From NCBI GenBank assembly GCA_002307375.1, contig NTJI01000001.1, forward strand, positions 868,001 through 932,000: a stretch of DNA of 64,000 bases. Direction: 5' to 3'. The notes below the pieces were generated by a model. That model saw only the letters and a list, made by a program, of their open reading frames with translations. It made no database searches and was not told the DNA's origin. Shown here piece by piece: positions 26,368-34,301 of this stretch. The DNA comes from Lysobacteraceae bacterium NML93-0399 (lineage in GTDB: Bacteria; Pseudomonadota; Gammaproteobacteria; Xanthomonadales; Xanthomonadaceae). Both the position numbers and the translations under genes were made by a program. How positions within the stretch are numbered: position 1 is the first letter of the stretch; the number at the start of each line of letters is the position of its first letter.

Positions 26368-27786
26368 TCAGAACCCCGGCGGCAGGCGCACACAGAAGCA
26401 GGCCCCGCCCAGTTCGCCCGAACGGCCCACCTGCAGTTCGCCGCGATAGCTGTGCACGATGTCCTGCACGATCGACAGACCAATGCCATGGCCCTGCACG
26501 CGCTCGTCGCCACGCACGCCGCGCTGCAGCACCGAGGCCACGCGATCGGCCGGAATCCCCGGGCCGTCGTCCTCGACCACCAGCACCAGGCCTGGCCGGC
26601 GATTGGGCGCGGTCTCGCCCGGATGCACGGTCAACAGCACGCGCGACTTCGCCCACTTGAACGCATTCTCGAGCAGGTTGCCGAGCAGCTCCTGCAGATC
26701 GCCCGGCTCACCGTGGAAGCGCGCCGTGGCATCGATCTCGAATTCGCAGACCGCGCCCTTGGCCGCGTAGATCTTCTCCAGCCCGCGCACGATCTGTTCG
26801 GCATGCGGCTCGATCTCGATCGCGGCCGAGAACAGTTGGTGGCCACTCGATGCCGCACGCGCAAGCTGGTACGTGACCAGATCGGTCATGCGCTGCAGCT
26901 GAGTCTCGACTTCCTCACGCAGCTCCTCGTCGCGGCTGCCGGCATCCAGGCGCGAGCGCAACACGGCGAGCGGGGTTTTAAGGCTGTGGGCCAGATCGGA
27001 CATGGTGTTGCGCTGCCGCGCCAGGTGCTCGCGCTCGCTATCGATCAGCGCATTGATGCTCTCGGTCAGCGGCTGCAGTTCACGCGGATGCTGCATGCCC
27101 ATGCGGTCGGCCTGGCCGCGCTGCACGCGCACCAGTTCGTGCTCCACGCGGCGCAGCGGCCACAGGCTCCAGCGCACGATCAACCCCTGCAGCAGCAGCA
27201 GGATCACGCCGGCGACGCCGAGATTGACCCACAGCGCGGCGCGAAACACGCGCACCTGCCGCGGCACGATGCCCGCGTCCTCCATCACATAGATGGTGTA
27301 GCCGAACTCCTCGTCACTGCGGCCGTCGGGCGCCCACACCAGGCCCAGGCCATAGCGGTAAACCTCACCCTGCGTGCCGTTGCTCTGGACCATCGGCAGC
27401 GGCCCTTCGAACTTTTCCTCGCGCGCCGACAGCATCGGCGCTTCGGGCAGCTGCGGGCCGGACGCGGACCGCGATGCCCATGATCCGGACGGCAACACGA
27501 CCTCGGCATACAGGCCACTGCCCGGCCGCAGGAAGCGGTCGTCGGGCGGCGATTCGGAGGGATAGATCTCGCCGCCGCGCAGGAATTCGATATCACCCGC
27601 ATACGCGTAGACATAGCTGCGCAGGCGCTCGCGCTGACCTTCGCTGGCGACGTCGATGAAGGCCCGGTCGAGGGCGTAGCCCGCCAGCGCGAGGAACGCG
27701 AGCAGGCCGATACTGGCCGCCAGTAACTGCCGTGCACGCAGCGAACGCGGCCGTAGCCGCGCAGAGAGTCGGTTGTCAGCCGCCAT
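26368..27786 (-). CDS. phoQ: PhoQ-type sensor histidine kinase
   Basis: The 472-residue inner-membrane kinase has membrane helices at about 20-45 and 183-203 with a periplasmic sensor region between, a HAMP-like linker, the phosphoacceptor H267 in SDLAHSLKTPLAVLRSRL, and ATPase motifs LLGNLLENAFKWA (N box), VEDDGPGIP (G1) and GHGIGLSIV (G2). The sensor region contains an acidic cluster, as in PhoQ proteins that sense cations or peptides. It lies 90 bases downstream of phoP. Confidence 0.92.
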   Translation of the reverse strand: MAADNRLSARLRPRSLRARQLLAASIGLLAFLALAGYALDRAFIDVASEGQRERLRSYVYAYAGDIEFLRGGEIYPSESPPDDRFLRPGSGLYAEVVLPSGSWASRSASGPQLPEAPMLSAREEKFEGPLPMVQSNGTQGEVYRYGLGLVWAPDGRSDEEFGYTIYVMEDAGIVPRQVRVFRAALWVNLGVAGVILLLLQGLIVRWSLWPLRRVEHELVRVQRGQADRMGMQHPRELQPLTESINALIDSEREHLARQRNTMSDLAHSLKTPLAVLRSRLDAGSRDEELREEVETQLQRMTDLVTYQLARAASSGHQLFSAAIEIEPHAEQIVRGLEKIYAAKGAVCEFEIDATARFHGEPGDLQELLGNLLENAFKWAKSRVLLTVHPGETAPNRRPGLVLVVEDDGPGIPADRVASVLQRGVRGDERVQGHGIGLSIVQDIVHSYRGELQVGRSGELGGACFCVRLPPGF

Positions 27787-27876
27787 CGATCAGATCTGGA
27801 GCTCCGTCCGCCGCCGAGACTGCACGACGGACGCATGCACCGCCAGCACGGACATTCCGCAGCCGGCGGCGGTTGC

Positions 27877-28563
27877 TCATCCCTCGCCGTTGCGCGGGAT
27901 CGCGAAGCGGTAGCCGCGACCGCGCACGGTCTCGATCGGCTTGAGCGTGCCCTCGGGGTCGAGCTTCTTGCGCAGGCGGCCGATGAAGACTTCCAGCACG
28001 TTCGAGTCGCGGTCGAAATCCTGCTGGTAGATGTGCTCGGTGAGGTCGGCCTTCGAGACCAGTTCGCCGGCATGCATCATCAGATATTCGAGCACCTTGT
28101 ACTCGTAGCTCGTCAGGTCGACGTTCTTGCCTTCGACGCTGACGGTCTGCGCGGCGAGATCGAGCGTGACCGTGCCGCACTCGAGGGTCGGCTTGCTCCA
28201 GCCGGCCGCGCGGCGCACCAGCGCATTAATGCGGGCCAGCAGCTCTTCGACGTGGAACGGCTTGACCAGATAGTCGTCGGCGCCCTGCTTGAGGCCGTCG
28301 ACCTTGTCCTGCCAGCTCGAGCGCGCGGTGAGAATCAGCACCGGAAACTGCTTGCCTTCCTCGCGCAGCGCCTTGATCAGTTCCATGCCCGACATCTTCG
28401 GCAGGCCCAGATCGATGATGCCGACATCGAAGGGCACTTCGCGGCCCATGTACAGGCCTTCCTCGCCGTCCTGTGCGGCGTCGACGGCGAAGCCTTCGCG
28501 CTTCAGGCGCGCGGCGAGGGTCTCACGCAGGGGAGCTTCGTCTTCGACGAGCAGGATTCGCAT
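27877..28563 (-). CDS. phoP: PhoP-type response regulator
   Basis: The 228-residue OmpR/PhoB-family regulator has a receiver domain with the acidic pair E7-D8, phosphoacceptor D51 (VGIIDLGLP), T79 and K101 (YLVKPF), and a winged-helix C-terminal domain with TSYEYKVLEYLMMHAGE and IGRLRKKLDP-to-VRGRGYRF. It pairs with the sensor gene downstream. The two genes upstream and downstream are on the same strand, suggesting a three-gene unit. Confidence 0.95.
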   Translation of the reverse strand: MRILLVEDEAPLRETLAARLKREGFAVDAAQDGEEGLYMGREVPFDVGIIDLGLPKMSGMELIKALREEGKQFPVLILTARSSWQDKVDGLKQGADDYLVKPFHVEELLARINALVRRAAGWSKPTLECGTVTLDLAAQTVSVEGKNVDLTSYEYKVLEYLMMHAGELVSKADLTEHIYQQDFDRDSNVLEVFIGRLRKKLDPEGTLKPIETVRGRGYRFAIPRNGEG

Positions 28564-28619
28564 GGGTCAACTCCGGTCTGACGGCCGGACCGGCCGTGAA
28601 TGGGGGCGAGGATGCAGGA

Positions 28620-28982
28620 TCAATCGTCGTCGCCGCGTGCACGCATTTGCGTGCCACGGCGCTGTTGCGGGTCGTCGACGTAGATCCGCACGCGACCGCT
28701 GTCGTCCATCACCTTCACGCGATTGAGGTTGCGCCCGTCCGAGTACAGCTGCTCGACACTCAGGACGCGACCGCGGGTGTTGCGCTCGATCCGGCGCACC
28801 GACTCGGTCATCGAATCCTGCATGCGCTGGCGGCCGCTTTCGGGACGCGACAGCGCGGCGCGCATTTCGGGGCCGCGGGGCTGCGAATCGGCGGCGGGAT
28901 CCTGCGCCATCGCCGCCGGCGCGACCGCGACCAGCAGGGTCACGGACAGCAGGCACGACAGCTGGCGGAAGGGGACAGGCAC
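28620..28982 (-). CDS. Small secreted PepSY-like protein upstream of phoP
   Basis: The 120-residue protein starts at a GTG 7 bases after AGGAG. It has a signal peptide (cleavage after AMA, about residue 26) and an acidic and arginine-rich mature part. The last 50 residues, with RGRVLSVEQLYSDGRN and VKVMDDSGRVRIYVDD, match the PepSY-type repeat of periplasmic inhibitors. It lies 56 bases before phoP on the same strand and may modulate the PhoQ sensor in the periplasm; that link is inferred from position. Confidence 0.7.
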   Translation of the reverse strand: MPVPFRQLSCLLSVTLLVAVAPAAMAQDPAADSQPRGPEMRAALSRPESGRQRMQDSMTESVRRIERNTRGRVLSVEQLYSDGRNLNRVKVMDDSGRVRIYVDDPQQRRGTQMRARGDDD

Positions 28983-29139
28983 GGCCGCTCCTGGGGGGCG
29001 AAGGGGTCGGTGATCGAGCGAGTGATGGTCGGGCGAAGGCGGTGAATCCGTCCTTAACTTTTCGTTGACATGACTGTCCGCGTTCAGCTTTGGACGGCCT
29101 GCGATCATGGCCCGCATCGGCCCGGAATCGCAAATGCGC

Positions 29140-30138
29140 TCAGGCCACCTCGCGGGCCGTGGGCGCGCGGTCCGTCGCCGCCAGCGCCTGCTCGACCAGT
29201 TCCCAGCCCGCGCCCGGCCGATGGGCGCCTTCGCTGAGCACCTGCCGGAACAGCCGCCCGCCCGGCTGGCCGTGGAACAGACCCAGCACGTGCCGGACGA
29301 TGTGCTTGAGCGCCACGCCTTCAGCCAGACGCGCTTCGGTGTAAGGCCGCAGGGCGCGCAGCAGATCGGCGCGTGGCGCGCGTGCGGTGCCGGCCAGTGC
29401 GGCGTCGATGCCGTGCAGCACGTACGGGTCGTGATACGCGGCGCGGCCGAGCATGACCCCGTCGACCTCATCGAGTTGCGCGAGCGCGACCTCCTCGGTG
29501 GCGATGCCGCCGTTGAGTACGACCGGCAACGCAGGCCGCTCGCGCTTGAGCCGGTAGGCCCAGTCGTAGCGCAGCGGCGGCACCTCGCGATTCTCTTTCG
29601 GCGACAGTCCCTGCAGCCAGGCATTGCGGGCGTGCACCACCACCATCGATGCGCCAGCAGCCACCACGCCGTCGACGAAGCTGGCGAAGGCGGCGTAGTC
29701 GTCATCGTCGTCGACGCCGAGCCGGCACTTCACCGTCACCGGCACGTCGCTGGCTGCGGCCATCGCCGACACGCAGTCGGCGACCAGTGCCGGCTCGCGC
29801 ATCAGACAGGCCCCGAAACGCCCGGCCTGCACGCGGTCGGACGGGCAGCCGCAATTGAGGTTGATTTCGTCGAAGCCGTGATCGGCGGCGATGCGCGCGG
29901 CCTGCGCCAGCAGTGCCGGCTCGCTGCCGCCGAGCTGCAGAGCCAGGGGGGCCTGCTCGGGCGTCATCGCCAGCAGGCGCGTGCGGTCGCCGTGGATGAC
30001 CGCATTCGCATGCACCATTTCGGTATACAGGCGCGCATCGGGTGCGAGCAGCCGGTGGAACTGCCGGCAGTGCACGTCCGTCCAGTCCATCATCGGGGCA
30101 ACGGACAGCTTGATTGACGCTTCGTATCGAGAATTCAT
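29140..30138 (-). CDS. dusA: tRNA-dihydrouridine synthase A
   Basis: The 332-residue flavoenzyme reduces uridine in the D loop of tRNAs. Motifs are SVAPMMDWTDVHCRQFHRL at the N terminus, the catalytic cysteine C98 in NLNCGCPSDRVQ, VTVKCRLGVDD and VVLNGGIATEEVA. The start chosen is the ATG at 30138, because the reading further upstream (to 30171) is beyond the conserved part. The prophage integrase gene starts 109 bases from this start, on the opposite strand, so the gene sits exactly at the insertion border with its coding sequence intact. Confidence 0.95.
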   Translation of the reverse strand: MNSRYEASIKLSVAPMMDWTDVHCRQFHRLLAPDARLYTEMVHANAVIHGDRTRLLAMTPEQAPLALQLGGSEPALLAQAARIAADHGFDEINLNCGCPSDRVQAGRFGACLMREPALVADCVSAMAAASDVPVTVKCRLGVDDDDDYAAFASFVDGVVAAGASMVVVHARNAWLQGLSPKENREVPPLRYDWAYRLKRERPALPVVLNGGIATEEVALAQLDEVDGVMLGRAAYHDPYVLHGIDAALAGTARAPRADLLRALRPYTEARLAEGVALKHIVRHVLGLFHGQPGGRLFRQVLSEGAHRPGAGWELVEQALAATDRAPTAREVA

Positions 30139-30180
30139 GCACTTAGCTCGCATCGGGCCGTCGAGGGTCACCCGCTAACA
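30050..30180. other. Predicted left attachment site (attL) in the dusA 5' end
   Basis: Integrases next to the 5' end of dusA are a known class that recombine within the first conserved codons of dusA and restore them. Here the integrase reads away from dusA, and the dusA start codon lies within 40 bases of phage-like sequence. The core should fall in the codons for SVAPMMDWTDVHC. The exact borders need the right end of the element, which is outside the window. Confidence 0.5.
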
Positions 30181-30211
30181 CCCTGATTTTCCCGGCCGTT
30201 CCCGCGCCGTC

Positions 30212-30247
30212 GTACCATTGGTGCACCACGACCAGCCTGGTACACCA
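30212..30247. promoter_or_regulatory. Two near-palindromes before the integrase start
   Basis: TGGTGCACCA (30219-30228, perfect palindrome) and TGGTACACCA (30238-30247) lie 19 bases apart centre to centre, and the second runs into the integrase ATG. GTACCA (30212-30217) can also pair with TGGTAC (30238-30243). They could be operator or arm-type integrase sites or an RNA hairpin over the start. No normal ribosome binding site is visible between them. Confidence 0.45.
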
Positions 30248-31323
30248 TGGCAACCTTCCAGCCCCGCGGGGGCAAGTGGCGCGCCATTGTGCGCCGCAAG
30301 GGCTTCCCGTCTCAAACGCGGACGTTTCCGACCAAGACCGCGGCTAAGACCTGGGCCGACCGTGTCGAGCGCGAGCTCGCCGAGCGGGAGGCTACGGGCG
30401 CGACGGCTGAGGACAACGCGACCATCGGCGACCTCATCGACTGGCGCACGCGCGAGCTCGGCAGCGCCAAGGCGATCTCGAAGACGCAGACCGGGAACAT
30501 GACCCGCCTGCGCGAGGGGATCGGCGACATCGTCGCGCGGAAGCTCACGGCGAACGATGTGATCGCGCATGCGCGTCGGCGCGTCGGCGGCACGCACATG
30601 CGACTCGACGGTGTCGTCATTCCGGCGTGCGCGCCGGCGACCATGAATGTCGAGCTGGGCTTCCTGTCCGAGGTGCTGAAGCTGGCCGGCCCCATGCGCG
30701 GCCTGCGCCTCCAAGGCGACCCCGTCGCGGAGGCGCGTCCGGTACTACGGTTGCTCAAACTCGTGGGCAAGTCGAAGAAGCGCGATCGGAGGCCAACGCA
30801 GGAAGAGCTGGACCGGCTGCGCGCCTACTACACGGAGCGCGCCTGGCGCATGCAGCTCCCCATGGCCGACATCGTGGACTTCGCCGTGGCCACCGCTAAG
30901 CGCGAGTCGGAGATCACTCGCCTGCTCTGGTCCGACGTGGACGAAAAGAACCGAACAGCCTTGTTGCGGGACGCCAAGCACCCTCGCAAGAAGGAGGGCA
31001 ACCACAAGCGGTTCCCGCTCCTTGGCGACGCCTGGACGATCGTGCAGCGGCAGGCGCGCGCCGACGGCGACGACCGGATCTTCCCATTCAATCCGTCGTC
31101 GGTCGGTGCGGCGTTCACTCGAGCATGCAAAGACCTCCGAATCGACGACCTGCACTTCCACGACCTGCGGCACGAGGCCACGTCAAGACTGTTTGAGCAG
31201 GGCTACGACATTCCCGAGGTCGCTGCGGTCACGCTGCATGAGTCGTGGAACGAGCTGAAGCGATACACACAACTGCGGCCAGAGTCATTGCACCGGGTCC
31301 GCGAAAACCCAGCTACGATCTAG
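30247..31323 (+). CDS. int: Tyrosine-type site-specific integrase
   Basis: The 358-residue recombinase inserts and excises the prophage. An N-terminal arm-binding region (about 1-55, WRAIVRRKGFPSQTRTFPTK) is followed by a core-binding domain and the catalytic domain with R219 (TAKRESEITRLLW), a lysine near 244, H305-D-L-R308 (FHDLRHEATSRLFE), W334 and the nucleophile Y340 (ELKRYTQL). The position next to dusA and divergent from it is that of dusA-specific integrases. No excisionase gene is evident nearby. Confidence 0.93.
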   Translation: MATFQPRGGKWRAIVRRKGFPSQTRTFPTKTAAKTWADRVERELAEREATGATAEDNATIGDLIDWRTRELGSAKAISKTQTGNMTRLREGIGDIVARKLTANDVIAHARRRVGGTHMRLDGVVIPACAPATMNVELGFLSEVLKLAGPMRGLRLQGDPVAEARPVLRLLKLVGKSKKRDRRPTQEELDRLRAYYTERAWRMQLPMADIVDFAVATAKRESEITRLLWSDVDEKNRTALLRDAKHPRKKEGNHKRFPLLGDAWTIVQRQARADGDDRIFPFNPSSVGAAFTRACKDLRIDDLHFHDLRHEATSRLFEQGYDIPEVAAVTLHESWNELKRYTQLRPESLHRVRENPATI

Positions 31324-31345
31324 CTTCAATCGAAGGGAGTTCGAG

Positions 31346-31603
31346 ATGACCGGAATCACCGCAGAGCAAGCGCGAGTTCGCGCCGAAGTGAGCGAATACG
31401 GGGCCACCAACGCGATCGCGCAGATCGACATGTTCATTGGCACCCAGTCTGACCTGAAGCAGCGGAGCTACGACTGTCATTTCGCAAAAACGAGTCTTTC
31501 TAAGGATGCTGCCCAGGAGGTGCAGATCGATCTGCTGCACCGAGGTTTCCAGGTGGAGTTGAGCGAAACAGACATCCATTGGGCGTTCAAGGTTCGTTGG
31601 TAA
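31346..31603 (+). CDS. Hypothetical accessory protein after int
   Basis: The 85-residue protein starts at an ATG with GGGAG upstream, 22 bases after the integrase stop. It is predicted alpha-beta with AAQEVQIDLLHRGFQVEL in the second half. No family is recognised. Its lower GC content at third positions than the late genes suggests a later addition to the phage. It could be co-transcribed with int and end at the strong hairpin at 31768. Confidence 0.6.
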   Translation: MTGITAEQARVRAEVSEYGATNAIAQIDMFIGTQSDLKQRSYDCHFAKTSLSKDAAQEVQIDLLHRGFQVELSETDIHWAFKVRW

Positions 31604-31682
31604 TTCGAATTGGGCAATGAGGCGATTCAGAAGGCTGCAACCTCCTCGCTGCCGTCTACGAAGGGATATCAGCGGCAGGCGG

Positions 31683-31757
31683 TGTCGAAGCGAACTTTCG
31701 ATAGAGCAGCTGACTGTTAATCAGGGGGTCGTTGGTTCGAGTCCAACTTCGGGCGCC
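31683..31757 (+). pseudogene. tRNA-Asn(GUU)-like sequence with degenerate 5' half
   Basis: From the end of the D arm the sequence is nearly that of tRNA-Asn: GAGCAGCTGACTGTTAATCA with the GTT anticodon, T arm GTTGG-TTCGAGT-CCAAC and an encoded CCA after acceptor strand TTCGGGC. The 5' half keeps the right length but not the pairing: the acceptor 5' strand TGTCGAA matches only partly, the D stem is broken, and the last anticodon-stem pair is G-G. It is best read as a tRNA 3'-end copy, such as an attachment-site remnant, not a working tRNA. Confidence 0.65.
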
Positions 31758-31767
31758 AAAGAATACA

Positions 31768-31799
31768 AAGGCTTGCGCAGAAATGCGCAGGCCTTTTTT
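31768..31799 (+). terminator. Strong rho-independent terminator with GAAA loop
   Basis: AAGGCTTGCGCA and TGCGCAGGCCTT make a 12-bp stem (one G-T pair) closed by a GAAA tetraloop and followed by TTTTC. It lies 10 bases after the tRNA-like sequence and would end transcripts from the integrase side. On the other strand the A run gives no good tail past the hairpin of comparable strength beyond CTTTG. Confidence 0.85.
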
Positions 31800-31845
31800 C
31801 TTGCCCACGTAAAGTTCCACGTAATTTAAGCCGCCCGGATGACGA

Positions 31846-32196
31846 TTAGAACGGCTTTCTTCCGCGGCGCGGCCTGCGCGGATCGGGCTTGATCTCAACG
31901 GGCGGCAGGGAGGCGCGGTATGCAACCTCGATCGCCATTGCCCCTGCCTTGTTACCCGCGTCGCGCATGGCATCAGCCCCCCACTTCCGCATCCACGCCT
32001 CCACGTAGCGACGGCCGCCAGTGGCGGTGGCCATCCGCCGAGAGTGCGTTGGCCCCTGGCTGTAACAGCGGGTGCGCACCTCGACGGTGCCATCCGGCTG
32101 GAAGTGCACTCGCGCCAGCGGCAGGCCGGCGTAGCGCAACTCGTCGTAGGTGTCGGAGATGATCCATTCGGGTGGTGGCCAGTCCATGGCCGGCAT
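31846..32196 (-). CDS. Hypothetical phage protein
   Basis: The 116-residue protein is unrecognised. The N-terminal half is rich in aromatics (MDWPPPEWIISDTYDELRYA, shown in part as WPPPEWIISDTYDELRY) and the C terminus is very basic (DPRRPRRGRKPF), which could contact nucleic acid. An alternative reading that continues left through the tRNA-like region is spurious. It is divergent from the SRAP-like gene, with 81 bases between starts that may hold promoters for both. Confidence 0.6.
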   Translation of the reverse strand: MPAMDWPPPEWIISDTYDELRYAGLPLARVHFQPDGTVEVRTRCYSQGPTHSRRMATATGGRRYVEAWMRKWGADAMRDAGNKAGAMAIEVAYRASLPPVEIKPDPRRPRRGRKPF

Positions 32197-32277
32197 CCTA
32201 CGCCCGGCAATCTCAGCGACTGCGACACCACGAAGTCAGGATTACCCTTCGCCGAGTGGCCCCACCCGGAACGTCCT

Positions 32278-33204
32278 ATGTGTTACTCCGCCCAGGTCTA
32301 CGCCGAGTTCAAGCAGTACCAGCGCCACTTCCCCGACGTCGAGATGGACATCGAGCAGTACGTGAAGACGTTCTGGTGGGACCGCGGCCTGAACCCGATG
32401 GCCAAGGCGCCGCGCGCGACCATTCGCGAACTGCAGCAGATCGGGCCGCCGGAGCTACAGGCGAATCTGAGGGAGGCGGACGTCGCCGCGATCGCGCTTC
32501 TTGAGCAGGAGCTATTCGCGCAGCGGCAGCGCGTGGTCGAGGCCGAGCGGAAGCTGCAGACTAAGGTCACGAAGAAGGCGCAGGACGACGTGCGCATCGG
32601 CACAAAGAAGGTCGAGGCTGCGAAGACGCGCATCGCTGGACTGAAGCGCACCGAATGGAAGCCGGCCGACTCGCGCGTCTTCCCCGGCGTGTATGCGCCG
32701 GTGATGGTGATGGAGGGCGGCCGGCGCGTGCTGAAGCCGATGCGCTACCAGTGCCGCCCGGCCGGCAAGCCCGCGTTCTACGACGCCAAGTACCCCGGCA
32801 CCTACAACGCCCGGCGCGACAACCTCGAGGGATTCTGGGGCGGCCTGTTCGGCTTCAGTCACGGCGTGATGGTCGCCGACCGGTTCTATGAGCACGTCGA
32901 GGTCGACGGCCGCAACACGATCCTCGAATTCGTGCCGCGCACCGCTGAGCCGATGCTGATCGCCTGCCTCTGGTCGCATTGGAAGGATCCGAAAGGCGAA
33001 GAGCCGGATCTACTGTCGTTCGCCGCTATCACCGACGCTCCAGAGCCCGAGGTTGCGGCGGCTGGCCATGACCGCACGATCATCAACATCAAGCCCGAGC
33101 ACGTCGACGCCTGGCTCAACCCTGATCCGACCAACCTCACCTCGCTGTACGCGATCTTCGACGACAAGCGGCACCCCTACTACGAGCACCGGGAGGCAGC
33201 GTGA
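32278..33204 (+). CDS. SRAP (YedK/HMCES-like) family protein with coiled-coil insertion
   Basis: The 308-residue protein starts MCYSAQ, placing a cysteine at residue 2, the catalytic nucleophile of SRAP proteins after loss of the initiator Met. Other active-site residues fit: N177 (YNARRDN), E205 (DRFYEHVEV) and H264 (GHDRTIINI). These proteins cross-link to abasic sites in single-stranded DNA. Unusual is a helical, charged insert at about residues 48-125. Its stop overlaps the GTG of the next gene, so the two form an operon in the accessory segment next to the integrase. Confidence 0.82.
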   Translation: MCYSAQVYAEFKQYQRHFPDVEMDIEQYVKTFWWDRGLNPMAKAPRATIRELQQIGPPELQANLREADVAAIALLEQELFAQRQRVVEAERKLQTKVTKKAQDDVRIGTKKVEAAKTRIAGLKRTEWKPADSRVFPGVYAPVMVMEGGRRVLKPMRYQCRPAGKPAFYDAKYPGTYNARRDNLEGFWGGLFGFSHGVMVADRFYEHVEVDGRNTILEFVPRTAEPMLIACLWSHWKDPKGEEPDLLSFAAITDAPEPEVAAAGHDRTIINIKPEHVDAWLNPDPTNLTSLYAIFDDKRHPYYEHREAA

Positions 33205-33872
33205 AGCAGGTTTTCCCTCGCCCCGTGTTCGACGCCAGCGGTCGTTACACGGTGTCGGAGGCGGCGGCCTTCGTGATTTCGAATCCCGCCTGCAGTCGTT
33301 ATGCCGCGATCGTCTATGCCCGTCGCGATCTTCAGCATGCACTGGAGCTCATGGAGGCTTGTTGCAGTGACGAGGTCGATGAAGCCCACCCCCTGTTGGA
33401 GCAAGCCGCGTGGACGGCAGCGATCGTTAACTATTCGAAGCCATTTAAGTGCAGCAATGCGCGTTCACCGAAAAAACTCGACGAACTCACTGGTCTCATC
33501 ACAGGGCACTCGCTTGAGGTCCATAAGGAAGCCTTGACCTTGCGCGACAAGATGTTCGCTCATGACGACGGCTTGGGTGAGTCCAAGCTTGTCAGCTTGT
33601 TTCTTCCTGCCCGCCCACCACGCAGCCGGCATGAATTTGGCATCGGTGTCGGCACTTGGCGGGTTACCGGCTTAGGGCAAGACCGGGCAAAGCACTTTGT
33701 TCCGCACTTCGCGCATGTGCTCAACCTTTGCACAGGCCTCGAAGAGCAGGCTCATATCGAAGCCCAGGCAAGCCTGATGACCAGCGGATTCTCGGACATC
33801 GTGTTGCTCGGAATAGCACAGGAAGATAAGCCGCACGCTGATGTGAATACCGACGGGTCAGCGACGCGGTAG
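33201..33872 (+). CDS. HEPN-like helical protein paired with the SRAP gene
   Basis: The 223-residue protein begins at a GTG that overlaps the SRAP stop (GTGA). It is mostly helical; the segment LTLRDKMFAHDD (R115-x5-H121) fits the R-x4-6-H motif of HEPN ribonuclease or Abi-type domains. The rest gives no match I can name. HEPN proteins are common in phage-defence and toxin systems, so a role in superinfection exclusion is possible but inferred only from this motif and the location. Confidence 0.55.
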   Translation: MKQVFPRPVFDASGRYTVSEAAAFVISNPACSRYAAIVYARRDLQHALELMEACCSDEVDEAHPLLEQAAWTAAIVNYSKPFKCSNARSPKKLDELTGLITGHSLEVHKEALTLRDKMFAHDDGLGESKLVSLFLPARPPRSRHEFGIGVGTWRVTGLGQDRAKHFVPHFAHVLNLCTGLEEQAHIEAQASLMTSGFSDIVLLGIAQEDKPHADVNTDGSATR

Positions 33873-34007
33873 GCCAGCGCTCATAGATCAGATGGCGTTT
33901 GCGCTAGATCCCATTGGGCGGGCGGGCGACGCCCTTGAACTGCTCACCCGCTCTGTCAGAGACAGCCTGTCGCAGGAACCGAGACGGCGCCGCCTCAAGC
34001 TCGCCGC

Positions 34008-34301
34008 ATGGATACCAGCACGCATCACCAGATCCGCCAGGCCGGCGACGAACTCGTCGCCTGGGTGGCCAACTACGACGCTCGGGGCAAGACCTATCGG
34101 CAGTTCTGGGCGGACTACAGCATCGCCGCCGGCGCGTTCGATGCGCTGACCAGCCGCGGCGGCTTCATCGGCGAACTCGGTGACCTGGTCAGTACGGTCC
34201 GCGACTTCCCGATCCTCATGGGCTTCGAGCCCGAGGCCCTGGCAGAGCGGCCATCGCTCGACGATCTGATCGTCGGCAAGCAGGGCGAGGTGGCGGCATG
34301 A
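34008..34301 (+). CDS. Hypothetical small phage protein
   Basis: The 97-residue protein is acidic and helical with TYRQFWADYSIAAGAFDALT in the middle. No family is recognised. It overlaps the next gene by 4 bases (ATGA), so the two are probably co-translated. The 135 bases before it hold no other gene; a weak reading there (33892-34149) overlaps it in another frame and looks like a shadow. Confidence 0.5.
   Translation: MDTSTHHQIRQAGDELVAWVANYDARGKTYRQFWADYSIAAGAFDALTSRGGFIGELGDLVSTVRDFPILMGFEPEALAERPSLDDLIVGKQGEVAA

Noticed and set aside
31656..32231. Longer minus-strand reading frame that runs through the tRNA-Asn-like sequence and terminator
   Set aside because: The C-terminal part is a translation of the tRNA-like region, a known source of spurious genes; the shorter frame ending at 31846 is supported instead.
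33892..34183. Alternative small plus-strand frames overlapping the gene at 34008
   Set aside because: Arg/Ala/Ser-rich composition and poor starts mark them as shadows of the coupled pair at 34008 and 34298.
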